NCBI GenBank assembly: GCA_910577185.1
Contig: CAJTLR010000094.1
Coordinates: 1 to 10,956, forward strand
Length of the DNA: 10,956 nt
Direction: 5' to 3'
Origin: an uncultured Acetatifactor sp.
GTDB lineage: Bacteria > Bacillota > Clostridia > Lachnospirales > Lachnospiraceae
Below the pieces are notes generated by a model. The model was not told the DNA's origin and made no database searches. It was given only the letters and a program-made list of their open reading frames with translations. A program made the translations under genes and the position numbers. Shown here piece by piece: positions 1 through 8,086 of this stretch. How positions within the stretch are numbered: position 1 is the first letter of the stretch; every line of letters begins with the position of its first letter.

Positions 1-48
1 TATAGGGACAGTCTGCGCTTTTTTATCCCCCGCAAGATTCTGTTTCAT
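1..48 (-). CDS. Possible 5' end of the next operon gene (partial)
   Basis: On the minus strand an ATG at 48-46 opens a frame of 16 codons that runs off the window: MKQNLAGDKKAQTVPI. It begins 16 bp after the stop of the HAD-type gene, the spacing expected for a next gene in the same operon. Upstream there is only a weak ribosome-binding candidate (AGGCTGG, rather far away). Almost the whole visible part lies inside the inverted repeat, so the same start also occurs facing outward at 10910-10956. Sixteen open codons can arise by chance, and the product is not recognisable. Confidence 0.35.
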   Translation of the reverse strand, partial: MKQNLAGDKKAQTVPI

Positions 49-53
49 AGTAA
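2..53. repeat. Left copy of perfect 52-bp inverted repeat
   Basis: This stretch matches the reverse complement of 10905-10956 at all 52 positions, checked base by base. The match stops on the inner side at 54 (T against A). The outer limit cannot be seen because both copies run to the window edges, so 52 bp is a minimum. Landmarks are AGGGACAGTC at the outer side, then a T6 run, a C5 run, and CATAGTAA at the inner side. It begins 12 bp beyond the stop codon of the HAD-type gene. I do not recognise it as the end of a named insertion sequence family. It could be a terminal repeat of a mobile element, a recombination site, or the inner tip of a longer repeat. Confidence 0.97.
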
Positions 54-64
54 TAACATCCAGC

Positions 65-2440
65 CTACATTCCCCACTCCACCACTGCAGGGTACAAAGG
101 CCACCACAACACAGTACGCCTGTCTATTCCCCGGTTTTCCAGTTCCCTGCATATGTCCTTTGCTGTCTGTTCGTCTGCCACAGCCACCACGATCTGCTGA
201 AAATCCGCGCCATATATGGCATCCGGCGATTTTACCTCCACTACGGTATCCTGAAACGGCTTCTCACGTACTGACTTGTCCACCCACAAGACTACTTCCC
301 CATAGGGCCAGTCCCATATTTTCCCATAAAGGTCACAGCCGTATTTTCCGGCACCGTACAATACCACCTTTTTCTCCAGAAGTTCGCACGGAAAATACTG
401 CGCTCTCCCATACTGCTTTTTCCCGGATACCCGTTTTTCCCGTTGGCGGATCCAGACTTCATCTTCATAATGAGCCCTGCAGTAAGCCACATATGCCTTT
501 TCTTCCTCCGTACAACGCAAAAGAGAATACTCCAGACAAGAATAGGGATAATATTTTTCCAGCGCCTCACGTTTATCCCGCAGCAGAAAAATGCCCGCCA
601 GTTCTTCCCTGGACAAATGTGGTGCATATTCGATAACCTTATTTTCCCTTCCTGTAACCTTATTGGGCATCCCGGCAAAAAATTCCAAGACTTCCCTGGT
701 GGGCTCCTTCACAATCTTCTTCATGTAATAGAGCAGCAGCGTCAGATCATTTCCCCCATCCAGATCGGGCGCAATCCGGTCATATTCCCCTGCGTAGGCC
801 AGCACCCCGGAAACAAAATCCATATATCCATGTCCTGCCAGGGCTTCCTGTTCTCCCGCGTCCAAAGAGGGACAGATTCTGGTATTTCGTCGTGGTACCC
901 CGGCTCTGTCCCACTCTTCCTTTTCCAGATAATACCCTTCTGTCTGTCCGTGAGGTGCCCTGCACATCATTTCCACAATCAGGCTTCCCTCCAAATTACC
1001 CGGCACAAAGACATAGGGAACACATCTCTCCGTTACATCCATCTGATCCAGTCGGAAATAGAAAAATCGCACTGCTGTATCCGTCAGTTCCCTCATAATC
1101 TCCGAAAGGCATTTTTGTGAAAACCCACCACCCGATAAATCCACAAAAGCAAAATGCCCATCTGACAGATCAAGTTCCTGCAATAAGTATTGCTGTAACA
1201 TCTGCTTCTTAGGTGCATTTTTTTCTTTCAGGAAATGCCGGAAATCTTCATTGCGGTCCAGAACAAGCGCCAGTTCCCTTATGCATCTTTCTCCCAGACC
1301 AGATGTGCCATGTCTGCATCCCTCCGGAAGGAACGGATACAGTTCCCCTTCTTCCAGCCCGAAAACTGCAGCCAGTTTTTGTATGGTATCCACGGTTCTG
1401 GGATGTGACCACAACACCAGCCTGAATATGTCGCCAGGACTGCTGCCCATTGCCGGAATCCGCCAGGCCTTTCGGGATCCATATATGTATTTTGTCTGTA
1501 TATCCAAATGATATTTTTCTATCAGGATATCGGCTATTTTCTTTAACAAAAACCCATCCCTGGCAATAAAATAAAGCCTTGAATAACCTTTTTTCACACT
1601 AACCTGCAGTATCCAGTAAATATAGGGAACCAGTATGTTTCCCCCAATGGAACACCCGATCTGCCAGGCGTCAGACAACTGTCCCGCCTCCCACATATGT
1701 TTCCGCGCCAGCCGCGAAAGACCTATTCCCCTTTGTACAGCTGCATGATATGAATACTGTGATACTGCAGTCTGCTCCCACGGCGTCAGGCCCCCTCCTG
1801 CGTATAACCGCCCCTGGATGCCTTTTGCAATGGCCTGCCTTTCATCCGAAAAGGCATTGTCACCGATGTGAACCCAGTCCTCTCCCTCCGGCAGCTCCCT
1901 TTCCCGCACCAGCTCATATAGACTTCCGGAATATTTCGTCTTATTCCACACGGCAGATACATAAAGGGGCAGTCCCGCAAAAACGGAATCTGTCTGCAGT
2001 AGCATTTCCCGGATAACCGCTTCTTCCAGGTACATGTCCGAAATCAGTACTACCTTTTTTCCTCGTTCCAAAAGTTCTTTTACATATAAGATATTTTCCC
2101 TGATTCCGGACACATGCCTGATTTCCGTCTTTCTCTCCAGGTCAGCCAGCCATGCAGTCTGTTCCTCTTCCAGATTGCCCAGCAAAGTAAACGCCTCATA
2201 TATCTGGGGCAGCAGAATATCCTCATACCCCTGCTTCCGGTATGTATCACGTGCAATCTCCTCCGCATGAATGCGGAGCTGACAGAAGTTGTCCCTCACA
2301 TAGGCGGGAAATGTCATTCCTTGTCCATTTCTCCCGGAAGAAAACTCCTTTTCCAGCTCTTCCTGCATACATGCAAAGATTCCCTCCGGAGAAGCCACAT
2401 CCCTCGTGATTAACGTATCAAATATATCAAATGAATACAT
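65..2440 (-). CDS. Large HAD-type predicted hydrolase with C-terminal Rossmann-like module
   Basis: The protein has 791 residues in three parts. Residues 1-215 form a HAD-superfamily domain: motif I FDIFDTL with the likely nucleophile Asp5, motif II Ser134 in LISDMYL, Lys167/Lys169, and motif IV HIGDNAFSD with Asp194 and Asp199. Position +2 after Asp5 is Phe, so the usual second Asp of HAD phosphatases is absent, as in haloacid-dehalogenase-like DxFDT motifs. Residues about 240-640 resemble the long second region of predicted hydrolases of the COG5610 type (YFIARDGFLLKKI at 290-302), whose function I do not know. Residues 690-780 are the Rossmann-like module shared by this cluster (VVLYGAGKYG). 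No membrane segment is visible. The start is preceded by a GGGGGG tract 7 nt from the ATG. The gene is AT-richer than the five genes before it. A phosphatase or phosphotransfer role on a glycan precursor is only a guess. Confidence 0.88.
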   Translation of the reverse strand: MYSFDIFDTLITRDVASPEGIFACMQEELEKEFSSGRNGQGMTFPAYVRDNFCQLRIHAEEIARDTYRKQGYEDILLPQIYEAFTLLGNLEEEQTAWLADLERKTEIRHVSGIRENILYVKELLERGKKVVLISDMYLEEAVIREMLLQTDSVFAGLPLYVSAVWNKTKYSGSLYELVRERELPEGEDWVHIGDNAFSDERQAIAKGIQGRLYAGGGLTPWEQTAVSQYSYHAAVQRGIGLSRLARKHMWEAGQLSDAWQIGCSIGGNILVPYIYWILQVSVKKGYSRLYFIARDGFLLKKIADILIEKYHLDIQTKYIYGSRKAWRIPAMGSSPGDIFRLVLWSHPRTVDTIQKLAAVFGLEEGELYPFLPEGCRHGTSGLGERCIRELALVLDRNEDFRHFLKEKNAPKKQMLQQYLLQELDLSDGHFAFVDLSGGGFSQKCLSEIMRELTDTAVRFFYFRLDQMDVTERCVPYVFVPGNLEGSLIVEMMCRAPHGQTEGYYLEKEEWDRAGVPRRNTRICPSLDAGEQEALAGHGYMDFVSGVLAYAGEYDRIAPDLDGGNDLTLLLYYMKKIVKEPTREVLEFFAGMPNKVTGRENKVIEYAPHLSREELAGIFLLRDKREALEKYYPYSCLEYSLLRCTEEEKAYVAYCRAHYEDEVWIRQREKRVSGKKQYGRAQYFPCELLEKKVVLYGAGKYGCDLYGKIWDWPYGEVVLWVDKSVREKPFQDTVVEVKSPDAIYGADFQQIVVAVADEQTAKDICRELENRGIDRRTVLWWPLYPAVVEWGM

Positions 2441-2489
2441 TTTTGCACCCCCCGCCGATAAAAATGCTGATATTTTCTACTCCTGGCAT
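2427..2489 (-). other. 20-codon open frame in the gap before the HAD-type gene
   Basis: The gap 2441-2492 is not empty. Three bases after the TAG of the upstream glycosyltransferase, an ATG opens MPGVENISIFIGGGCKNVFI and stops at TGA, overlapping the start of the HAD-type gene in another frame. The bases around this ATG resemble those around the start of the upstream gene (TAG, a few purines, ATGCCAG), and the peptide starts MP..ISI like that gene (MPEISII). It could be the remnant of a lost glycosyltransferase start, a short leader that couples translation, or chance. It sits where the composition changes. Confidence 0.2.
2448..2453 (-). promoter_or_regulatory. G6 tract as ribosome-binding site of the HAD-type gene
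   Basis: A run of six G on the minus strand lies 7 nt upstream of the ATG at 2440 and is the only purine-rich candidate close enough to serve as Shine-Dalgarno sequence. Homopolymer G tracts can change length by slippage, which would alter the spacing to the start. This is an inference; no length variants can be seen here. Confidence 0.4.
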
Positions 2490-2492
2490 TCC

Positions 2493-3866
2493 CTATCTTT
2501 CCGGCGCATGCTCCAGGTACGACAGCACCGCGTCATCCGCCAGAAGGATGTTACCACACCCCAGAAACTTCAGGCGGTTTAGCATCACGGCCCGGGGTTC
2601 CCCCTTTACCGCCACCAGAAACAGCCACCCGGGATACTCTCTGATGGCCCCGTCCACCTGCCTGACCGGGATTCCGTCCACGGTGCCCCCGGCCTCCCGT
2701 CCGTCTGTCACCGCAAACAGCAGCCTTCCCTCCGGGATTCCGTATTCCCGCAGACGACTTGCCACATGCCGCCCCACCTTTCCCGCACCGTAAACCACAA
2801 TGCCCTCCACACTGGCTGCCAGGGAGAAGAAACCCAGACGGGCCAGGTCGCTGTTCCGGGTGGTGACCAGGTCCGTGCGGGTGTCCCGGAACCCTCCCGT
2901 TTTCTCCAGGAAATACGCAAGAGGAGCTGCCAGCATCCGTTCCATGTCGGCCTCGTCCTCCGGGTTTTCCCATACGGCACCCTGGAATTTCCCGCTGTCG
3001 CGGTCCGCCCTCAGCTCCGCCACCATCTTTTCATAAAAGGCATACTGGAAGGCCATGGGAAGCCGCCTCCAGTTCCAACGGTAGTCATAGTACTTCCTCC
3101 GTGCCAGGCGCGGCCACAGTATTTCCTGCCGTTCCCCGTCCTGTTCCCTGATATAATCCTCTATGGCATGCATTTCATCACAGATACAGTATATCTTATA
3201 CGGCGAATGCACCGAGGACATCATGTTGTCCGTGCGGTAATACAGCAGGGCATCCTGGATCACCGTCATTCTCCGGGCACTGCTCAGCACCCTGAACTGG
3301 AAGGATATGTCCTGGAAGGAACCTCCGGGGGTCTCGTTGAACCGGATCCCGTTTTCCTCCAGGAACCTCCTGTCGTAAAGCGCGGCCCAGATACTGGAGT
3401 TGGCCAGGTACAGTTCCGGGCAGCCAATGGGCTCCACCACCTTCCCGTACACCCAGTCCGGGTATTCCGGGCTGGGACCATTGCCTTCCCCGCTCCCGGC
3501 CGTGTACTTGTAAAAATTGCACTTTACCACGTCTGCCCGGTTTTCCCGGATCGCACCATACAGTGTCCCGAACATTTCCTTTTTTACAAAATCGTCGCTC
3601 TCCACAATCCCCACATAAGGCGCCCTGGCCTCCGACAGCCCCAGGTTCATGGTTTTCCCATAGCCCTCATTCTCCTTGCTGAACAGCCGGATACGTCCGT
3701 CTGCCGCCGCATATTCCTCCAAAATGTCCAGGGAAGAATCCGTGGAGCCGTCATTGATGCATATCAGTTCAAAATCCCGGAAGGTCTGCGCCAGCAGACT
3801 GTCCAGGCACTGGCGCAGAAAGACTTCCACGTTGTAAACAGGTACAATAATCGAAATTTCTGGCAT
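2493..3866 (-). CDS. Family 2 glycosyltransferase with C-terminal Rossmann-like module
   Basis: The protein has 457 residues. Residues 3-115 are a GT-A family 2 domain, which in this family is inverting and uses a nucleotide sugar: SIIVPVYNVE, INDGSTD at 37-43, and ESDD at 89-92 in the metal-binding position, with Glu in place of the first Asp. An acceptor-side motif NETPGGSFQD at 177-186 holds the likely catalytic Asp186. Residues 190-350 are a helical linker, and 356-443 are the shared Rossmann-like module (IVVYGAGKVG). The start is supported by AGGAG 7 nt upstream, and the gene begins 4 bp after the stop of the family 8 gene. It belongs to the same subclass as the genes at 6680 and 9533. 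No membrane segment is visible. Donor and acceptor cannot be told from sequence. Confidence 0.92.
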   Translation of the reverse strand: MPEISIIVPVYNVEVFLRQCLDSLLAQTFRDFELICINDGSTDSSLDILEEYAAADGRIRLFSKENEGYGKTMNLGLSEARAPYVGIVESDDFVKKEMFGTLYGAIRENRADVVKCNFYKYTAGSGEGNGPSPEYPDWVYGKVVEPIGCPELYLANSSIWAALYDRRFLEENGIRFNETPGGSFQDISFQFRVLSSARRMTVIQDALLYYRTDNMMSSVHSPYKIYCICDEMHAIEDYIREQDGERQEILWPRLARRKYYDYRWNWRRLPMAFQYAFYEKMVAELRADRDSGKFQGAVWENPEDEADMERMLAAPLAYFLEKTGGFRDTRTDLVTTRNSDLARLGFFSLAASVEGIVVYGAGKVGRHVASRLREYGIPEGRLLFAVTDGREAGGTVDGIPVRQVDGAIREYPGWLFLVAVKGEPRAVMLNRLKFLGCGNILLADDAVLSYLEHAPER

Positions 3867-3870
3867 TTTC

Positions 3871-5262
3871 CTACTCCTTCAGTATCCATTCTCCCAGACG
3901 GTACCTGGCATGCCAGGATTCATACTGCAGGTCATTCCGCAGCAGCCCCCGCATCCGGGCCAGGTCGGGCCGGAAGTCCCCCCGCCCCCTGCCGAATTCC
4001 CGAAGGAAGATGTCCTCCAGCTCCTCCAGGTAATATGCCTCGTCCAGGTACCGGTAATATCCCGGGGGCTTTTCCCTGCGGTAGTGCAGGATGTCCCCTT
4101 CCACTGCCCCGTGTGCCACCAGGGCCTCCGTGACTTCCCGGCTCCTCCCCTGGCTTGCGTTGATGAACAGGATGCCATCCACGCCAATCTCTGCCAGCGG
4201 GAAAACCGGGATGCCCTTATATGTCTTTTCCCTCTTTTCCGGGTCATTGTCGCAGAACCGCAGCCTATCCCCAAGACCCGCCCGCAGCAGCCACTCGCAC
4301 ACTTCCCTGCCGTACGACGTGAAGCCGAAAATGACCACCCCCTCATGGCGGGCGCATTCCCCCAGCCAGTGCTCCCACTTATCCTGCCGTTCCCGGATGC
4401 ATACCCTTCCGTACAGTTCACGGTACTGTCCCGTGTCCTCCCATTCCGCTGCTGCCTCCCACCATTCCCGGCATGCCCGGTACCGTGAATGTTCCCAGGG
4501 CCGGGTGAAGGGGGTCGCATAGTGGATGATCCCTTTTTTCTCCTGGTACTGGCGCAGCACGTCCCCGGAGATCCCGCTTTCCCGCAGCATCCGTTCCTCT
4601 CCCAGGAACAGGGCAAATATATTCCATCTTGCGGAGAGAAGCCTTATCCTCCCGTAACAGCACACATTCAGGATGTCCTGGTCCTCATACTGGTAGTCCC
4701 GGCCCGCGTGCCGCAGGAACATTTCATCCAGTCCCTCCTCCCGGATTTTCCCCAGGTCCATAACGAGCACGCCGGAATTGACATACCCGTCCATGGAGGG
4801 AAGGTCTGCCCGTTCCCGCCTTTCCTCCCTTTCCGTCTCCTCCATCAGGTCAATCCAGATGTCCCGGCACCCTGCCAGGCAGCAGTCCCCCAGGTCTGCC
4901 AGGTATAAGGGACTCAGGTCATCCGTGACCAGGATGTCCGAGTCCAGGTAAATGCACCTGTCCACTCCCAGCAGATCTGCAAGCGCCAGCCGGTAGAAGG
5001 CGGCCCTCGTCACATGCCCGTTGTTGATGACCACGTTCCGGAACCGGGCGCCATCCACCCGCACCGTGCTGACCCGTATGTTGGGATGCCGGCGACGCAG
5101 TTCCCCCAGTAGGGCCGCGGCGTTCTCTCCCGGTTCCTCCCCCATCAGGACATGGATGTCATATTCCGTGCCCGGTGCCGCACTCCGTGCCAGGGATGTA
5201 ATGGCAACGCAGGTGTAGAATATGTAGTTTTCGTCGGTTGAAAACACAACCGGGATTGTCAT
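3871..5262 (-). CDS. Family 8 glycosyltransferase with C-terminal Rossmann-like module
   Basis: The protein has 463 residues from ATG 5262. Residues 2-258 form a family 8 (retaining, GT-A) transferase: IPVVFSTDENY at the start, YLDSDIL with the metal-binding DSD at 107-109, NSGVLVMDL at 162-170, DQD at 194-196, and IIHYATPFTRPW at 245-256, a variant of the family's HxxGxxKPW. Members usually transfer glucose or galactose from UDP-sugars. Residues 308-395 are the shared module, but its glycine turn is altered (GFTSYG). A basic, aromatic tail follows (396-463). An ATG at 5277 would add five residues, but 5262 has GGAG 5 nt upstream and gives the family's usual MTIPVVFSTD start. It lies 36 bp after the previous stop and 4 bp before the next start, in the most GC-rich part of the window. 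Confidence 0.93.
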   Translation of the reverse strand: MTIPVVFSTDENYIFYTCVAITSLARSAAPGTEYDIHVLMGEEPGENAAALLGELRRRHPNIRVSTVRVDGARFRNVVINNGHVTRAAFYRLALADLLGVDRCIYLDSDILVTDDLSPLYLADLGDCCLAGCRDIWIDLMEETEREERRERADLPSMDGYVNSGVLVMDLGKIREEGLDEMFLRHAGRDYQYEDQDILNVCCYGRIRLLSARWNIFALFLGEERMLRESGISGDVLRQYQEKKGIIHYATPFTRPWEHSRYRACREWWEAAAEWEDTGQYRELYGRVCIRERQDKWEHWLGECARHEGVVIFGFTSYGREVCEWLLRAGLGDRLRFCDNDPEKREKTYKGIPVFPLAEIGVDGILFINASQGRSREVTEALVAHGAVEGDILHYRREKPPGYYRYLDEAYYLEELEDIFLREFGRGRGDFRPDLARMRGLLRNDLQYESWHARYRLGEWILKE

Positions 5263-5298
5263 TTTTGCTCCGCACATGCATTCTACCCGGCATTTCGG

Positions 5299-6687
5299 TC
5301 AGGTTGTCTGTCCCTGGTCCCCAGACTGCCCGAAACACCTTATCCTTTCTGAAGCAATTCCCTTTGCCAGAAGCGATTTTCGTATCTCCTTCTGAGCCTC
5401 CCCGTCCTTCACCGCAATGAAGACGTAATCAAAGTTTTCCGTATCCATGATGTCCGGATTCCGCACCTGCATTTCCTGGTCCCCGCATTCCCCATGCCTT
5501 CTGTCCACCCAGATAACATTCCTGCAGAACCCGCTTTCCGTCAGCTGCCGGTAAAAAGACTGGCCGATTTTCCCTGCCCCATACAGCACCACCGTCTTCC
5601 CGGCTTCCAGCATATGGAACGGAAAAACCCAGTCCTTCTCTCTTTCCCGGGTTCTGGCAAGGTCCAGGGACTTTTTGCACTCCAGAATCCTCCCGTCCTT
5701 TTCCAGGCGGCCCCGGAAAAGGTATTCCCCCGCCGAAAGGGACGTTACCTTCTGGTACCAGTCAAAGGCCTCACTCTTAAAGTAATATTCCCTGCCATGG
5801 CAGAGGATCTGCAGTTCCTCCTCCATGACATTCCGGATATAGTAAAAGCATTTCCGGAATGCCTCATATGTCCGGAATGAGTCCAGGTACCACGCCAGAT
5901 AGTCGATGATTTCATTCAGGTAACTCTGCCTGTACGTGTCATAAATCTCCAGGTATTCCATTTCCTCCCTGACCATCTTCCACATCCTGAACCCGTTCAG
6001 CCAGTCCCCTTCCTTCTCGGCAGACAGTGAGTGTTTCTGGTTCAGCCTGTGGGTAACCAGCGAGTCACCCAGACATGAGATTCTTTCCGCGCTGACCGCC
6101 AGCATGTACACAAAAAAACCGTCCTCCGAGGAGCGGAATTCGGGGAATACATACCCTGACCGACGGACAAAATCCGTCCTGAAAAGTTTGTCCCATGCCC
6201 ATCCACGCATGGCCTGGAAAACTCCCGCGTTCTTCAGGTCCGTGCCCCGGAAGACCTCCTTCTCCGGAAGGAAGGATTCCTGCCAGGACCAGCCGGGCTC
6301 CACTGTTTTTTCCAGGGCCTCGTCATAAATGCTGTGACGGCACACGGCAATGTCCAGGCCGCGTTCCTCGGCCGTGTGGTACAGTTTTTCCAGCATATGC
6401 GGTTCAAAGTAATCGTCTGCGTCCAGGAAGGAGAGGTATTTCCCCTCCGCATGTTCCATGCCCCTGTTCCTGGCGGTTCCCGCGTACAGGTTTTTCTGCG
6501 TCAGTATCCTGACCCTGCCGTCCCCTGCGGCATATTTCCGCAGAATATGCGGCGTGCCGTCCGTGGATCCGTCATCCACGCAGATAATCTCTATGTCCTC
6601 CAGTGTCTGGCTGCAGATACTGTCCATGCACTTTTCCAGGTGCCGCTCCCCATTGTACACCGGCACGATGACCGAAACCTTAGCCAT
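5299..6687 (-). CDS. Family 2 glycosyltransferase (DADD subclass) with C-terminal Rossmann-like module
   Basis: The protein has 462 residues from ATG 6687. Residues 3-115 are a family 2 domain: VSVIVPVYNGE, VDDGSTDGT at 37-45, ARNRGMEHAEGKYLSFLDADDYF with DADD at 89-92, and SEDGFF at 187-192 with the likely catalytic Asp189. This differs from the other three family 2 proteins here, which have ExDD and a TPG...QD motif, so donor or acceptor probably differs. Residues 365-453 are the shared module with an intact glycine turn (VVLYGAGKIG, then WVD). The frame is open 22 codons further upstream, but ATG 6687 has AGGGGG 7 nt before it and gives the usual M-x-x-VSVIVPVYN start. It overlaps the preceding gene by 8 bp, which suggests translational coupling. 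No membrane segment is visible. Confidence 0.93.
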   Translation of the reverse strand: MAKVSVIVPVYNGERHLEKCMDSICSQTLEDIEIICVDDGSTDGTPHILRKYAAGDGRVRILTQKNLYAGTARNRGMEHAEGKYLSFLDADDYFEPHMLEKLYHTAEERGLDIAVCRHSIYDEALEKTVEPGWSWQESFLPEKEVFRGTDLKNAGVFQAMRGWAWDKLFRTDFVRRSGYVFPEFRSSEDGFFVYMLAVSAERISCLGDSLVTHRLNQKHSLSAEKEGDWLNGFRMWKMVREEMEYLEIYDTYRQSYLNEIIDYLAWYLDSFRTYEAFRKCFYYIRNVMEEELQILCHGREYYFKSEAFDWYQKVTSLSAGEYLFRGRLEKDGRILECKKSLDLARTREREKDWVFPFHMLEAGKTVVLYGAGKIGQSFYRQLTESGFCRNVIWVDRRHGECGDQEMQVRNPDIMDTENFDYVFIAVKDGEAQKEIRKSLLAKGIASERIRCFGQSGDQGQTT

Positions 6688-8086
6688 CCCCAGTCCCCCT
6701 TCCTGCCATCCGGCATGTGAGGCTGGTGTAGTCGTCCAGGGGCACCGTGACACTCTCTATGCAGTCCTCCGCCACCCCCAGCCGGACCAGCTGCTCCACA
6801 ATTTCCCGGTTCTGTCCCGCCCTGGCAATCAGGAAGTACCCGCCGGGAACCCTTTCCACTGCCTGCCCCGGTGAGACAACGGTGTGCCCGTAAAACTCCG
6901 TGCCGGCCAGCCCCGGACTGTTGTCACAGACCGCTGCCACGCCTGACACATGGTTTATTTCCAGGAAGCTGGCCACCTGCCTGGCCTTTTTCCCGCAGCA
7001 CACGATGACCAGCTCCCTGTCCCTTACATGGTCCAGCCAGTGCCGGTATTTTTCGTCCCGCAGCTCCCGCTCCATTTTCTTTGTTTCGAAAAAGGTGCGT
7101 GGATACCGGAGAAGCAGCGCCACATCCCGGTAAACCCATTCCCATTCGCCGTAGTCCCGGTAGAATCCCCTTTCAAACCCGGGCCGGAAGGCCTCCCGGT
7201 ACAGCTGCAGGGTCTCCCGTGCCCTCGGGTCCTCCCATTCCGTGTCCAGCACCTTTTCCAGCTGGTCATGGAACTGCGTGTAGAATTTTATGTAGTACCA
7301 TTTCAGGAAAATCTCCTCCTGCCGGGGGCGGGCCGCCAGGAATGCCCTGATAAAAGCGTATTCCCCGTACATCATTTCAAGCCCCCGGGGATTGTAGGAG
7401 GATGCCGCCAGGTTGTCCCTCCGGTACCAGTAGTATGCCTTGTCCACATACATGACACGGCCTGCCAGACAGATGGTCTGGTATTTGAAGCCGTTGTCCT
7501 GGTATGCGGCCCCCGGTGTGTCGTTGAACCGGATTCCGCAGCCCTCCAGGAAGCCCTTCCGGTAAATTCCCCTCCAGTGGTAATTGTCCGTCTCCACCAG
7601 CTCCGGATGATCCATGGGGTCCAGCACCCTATTGTACAGCCCCTTCTTGTCCGGCCGGAAGGATTCCACCAGGAAACGGTGCGGGCCCTCCCTGTCCCCC
7701 ACAAATACCCTGAAATCACCCTTTACCCAGTCCAGGCAGTCTTCCTCCGCCCTGCGGTACAGTTCCCCGAACATGGAAGGCTCCACGCAGTCATCCGGTT
7801 CCACAATCCCCACGTATTCCCCCGCTGCCAGGGACAGCCCCCTGTTCATGCTGTCTCCGTAACCGGTGTTTTCCTTGTCAATGATCCGCACCCGGGAATC
7901 CCGTTCCGCATACTGCCGCAGTATTTCCGGCGACCGGTCCGTGGAGCCGTCATTGACACAGATGACTTCAATCTCCCGCATGGTCTGTCCCAGGATGCTT
8001 TCCATGCATTCCCCCAGGTAGTCCTGGACATTGTATACTGGTACTATAACGGATACTCTTGTCACTTTTCTCCCTGCTTTCTTCAT
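6680..8086 (-). CDS. Family 2 glycosyltransferase with C-terminal Rossmann-like module
   Basis: The protein has 468 residues. Residues 10-122 are a family 2 domain: VSVIVPVYNV, VNDGSTD at 44-50, and EPDD at 96-99 with Glu in the first metal-site position. NDTPGAAYQD at 188-197 matches NETPG...QD of the genes at 2493 and 9533, so these three are paralogues. A helical region follows, and 358-446 is the shared module with a degenerate turn (CCGKKA in place of GxGxxG) but with the Asp after strand two (VCDN). The ATG at 8086 overlaps the previous stop as ATGA. A GTG at 8065 has GGGAG 4 nt upstream and would give the shorter M-x-x-VSVIVPVYN start seen in its neighbours; I cannot decide between them. 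The last 8 bp overlap the next gene. Confidence 0.92.
   Translation of the reverse strand: MKKAGRKVTRVSVIVPVYNVQDYLGECMESILGQTMREIEVICVNDGSTDRSPEILRQYAERDSRVRIIDKENTGYGDSMNRGLSLAAGEYVGIVEPDDCVEPSMFGELYRRAEEDCLDWVKGDFRVFVGDREGPHRFLVESFRPDKKGLYNRVLDPMDHPELVETDNYHWRGIYRKGFLEGCGIRFNDTPGAAYQDNGFKYQTICLAGRVMYVDKAYYWYRRDNLAASSYNPRGLEMMYGEYAFIRAFLAARPRQEEIFLKWYYIKFYTQFHDQLEKVLDTEWEDPRARETLQLYREAFRPGFERGFYRDYGEWEWVYRDVALLLRYPRTFFETKKMERELRDEKYRHWLDHVRDRELVIVCCGKKARQVASFLEINHVSGVAAVCDNSPGLAGTEFYGHTVVSPGQAVERVPGGYFLIARAGQNREIVEQLVRLGVAEDCIESVTVPLDDYTSLTCRMAGRGTGDG
8070..8074 (-). promoter_or_regulatory. Ribosome-binding candidate for an alternative GTG start at 8065
   Basis: GGGAG on the minus strand lies 4 nt before GTG 8065-8063, inside the annotated reading frame. 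The upstream ATG at 8086 has no good Shine-Dalgarno sequence but overlaps the preceding stop codon. If GTG is used, the protein loses seven residues and aligns at its N-terminus with its neighbours. Confidence 0.4.

Noticed and set aside
1..53. Assignment of the repeat to a known insertion sequence family from AGGGACAGTC
   Set aside because: Several families have similar tips, but I cannot match any one. No transposase is present and no target duplication can be seen within the window.
2461..2476. AAAAT/ATTTT mini-hairpin with T-run in the gap before the HAD-type gene as a terminator
   Set aside because: The stem is only 5 A-T pairs, and the next gene starts about 20 bp later on the same strand.
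2766..4133. Long open frame on the plus strand opposite the gene at 2493 and part of the family 8 gene
   Set aside because: It lies opposite strong catalytic motifs on the minus strand, spans two real genes, is rich in Pro, Arg and His, and shows no recognisable domain. Long antisense frames are common in GC-rich coding DNA.
6688..6753. Upstream extension of the gene at 5299 by 22 residues
   Set aside because: It would overlap the preceding gene by 74 bp and place odd residues before the canonical VSVIVPVYN start, whereas ATG 6687 has AGGGGG 7 nt upstream.
3739..7956. Exact 19-bp direct repeat TCCGTGGAGCCGTCATTGA at 3739-3757 and 7938-7956
   Set aside because: Both copies encode the conserved N-D-G-S-T-D motif of two paralogous family 2 genes, so the match reflects shared ancestry and codon choice, not a separate repeat element.
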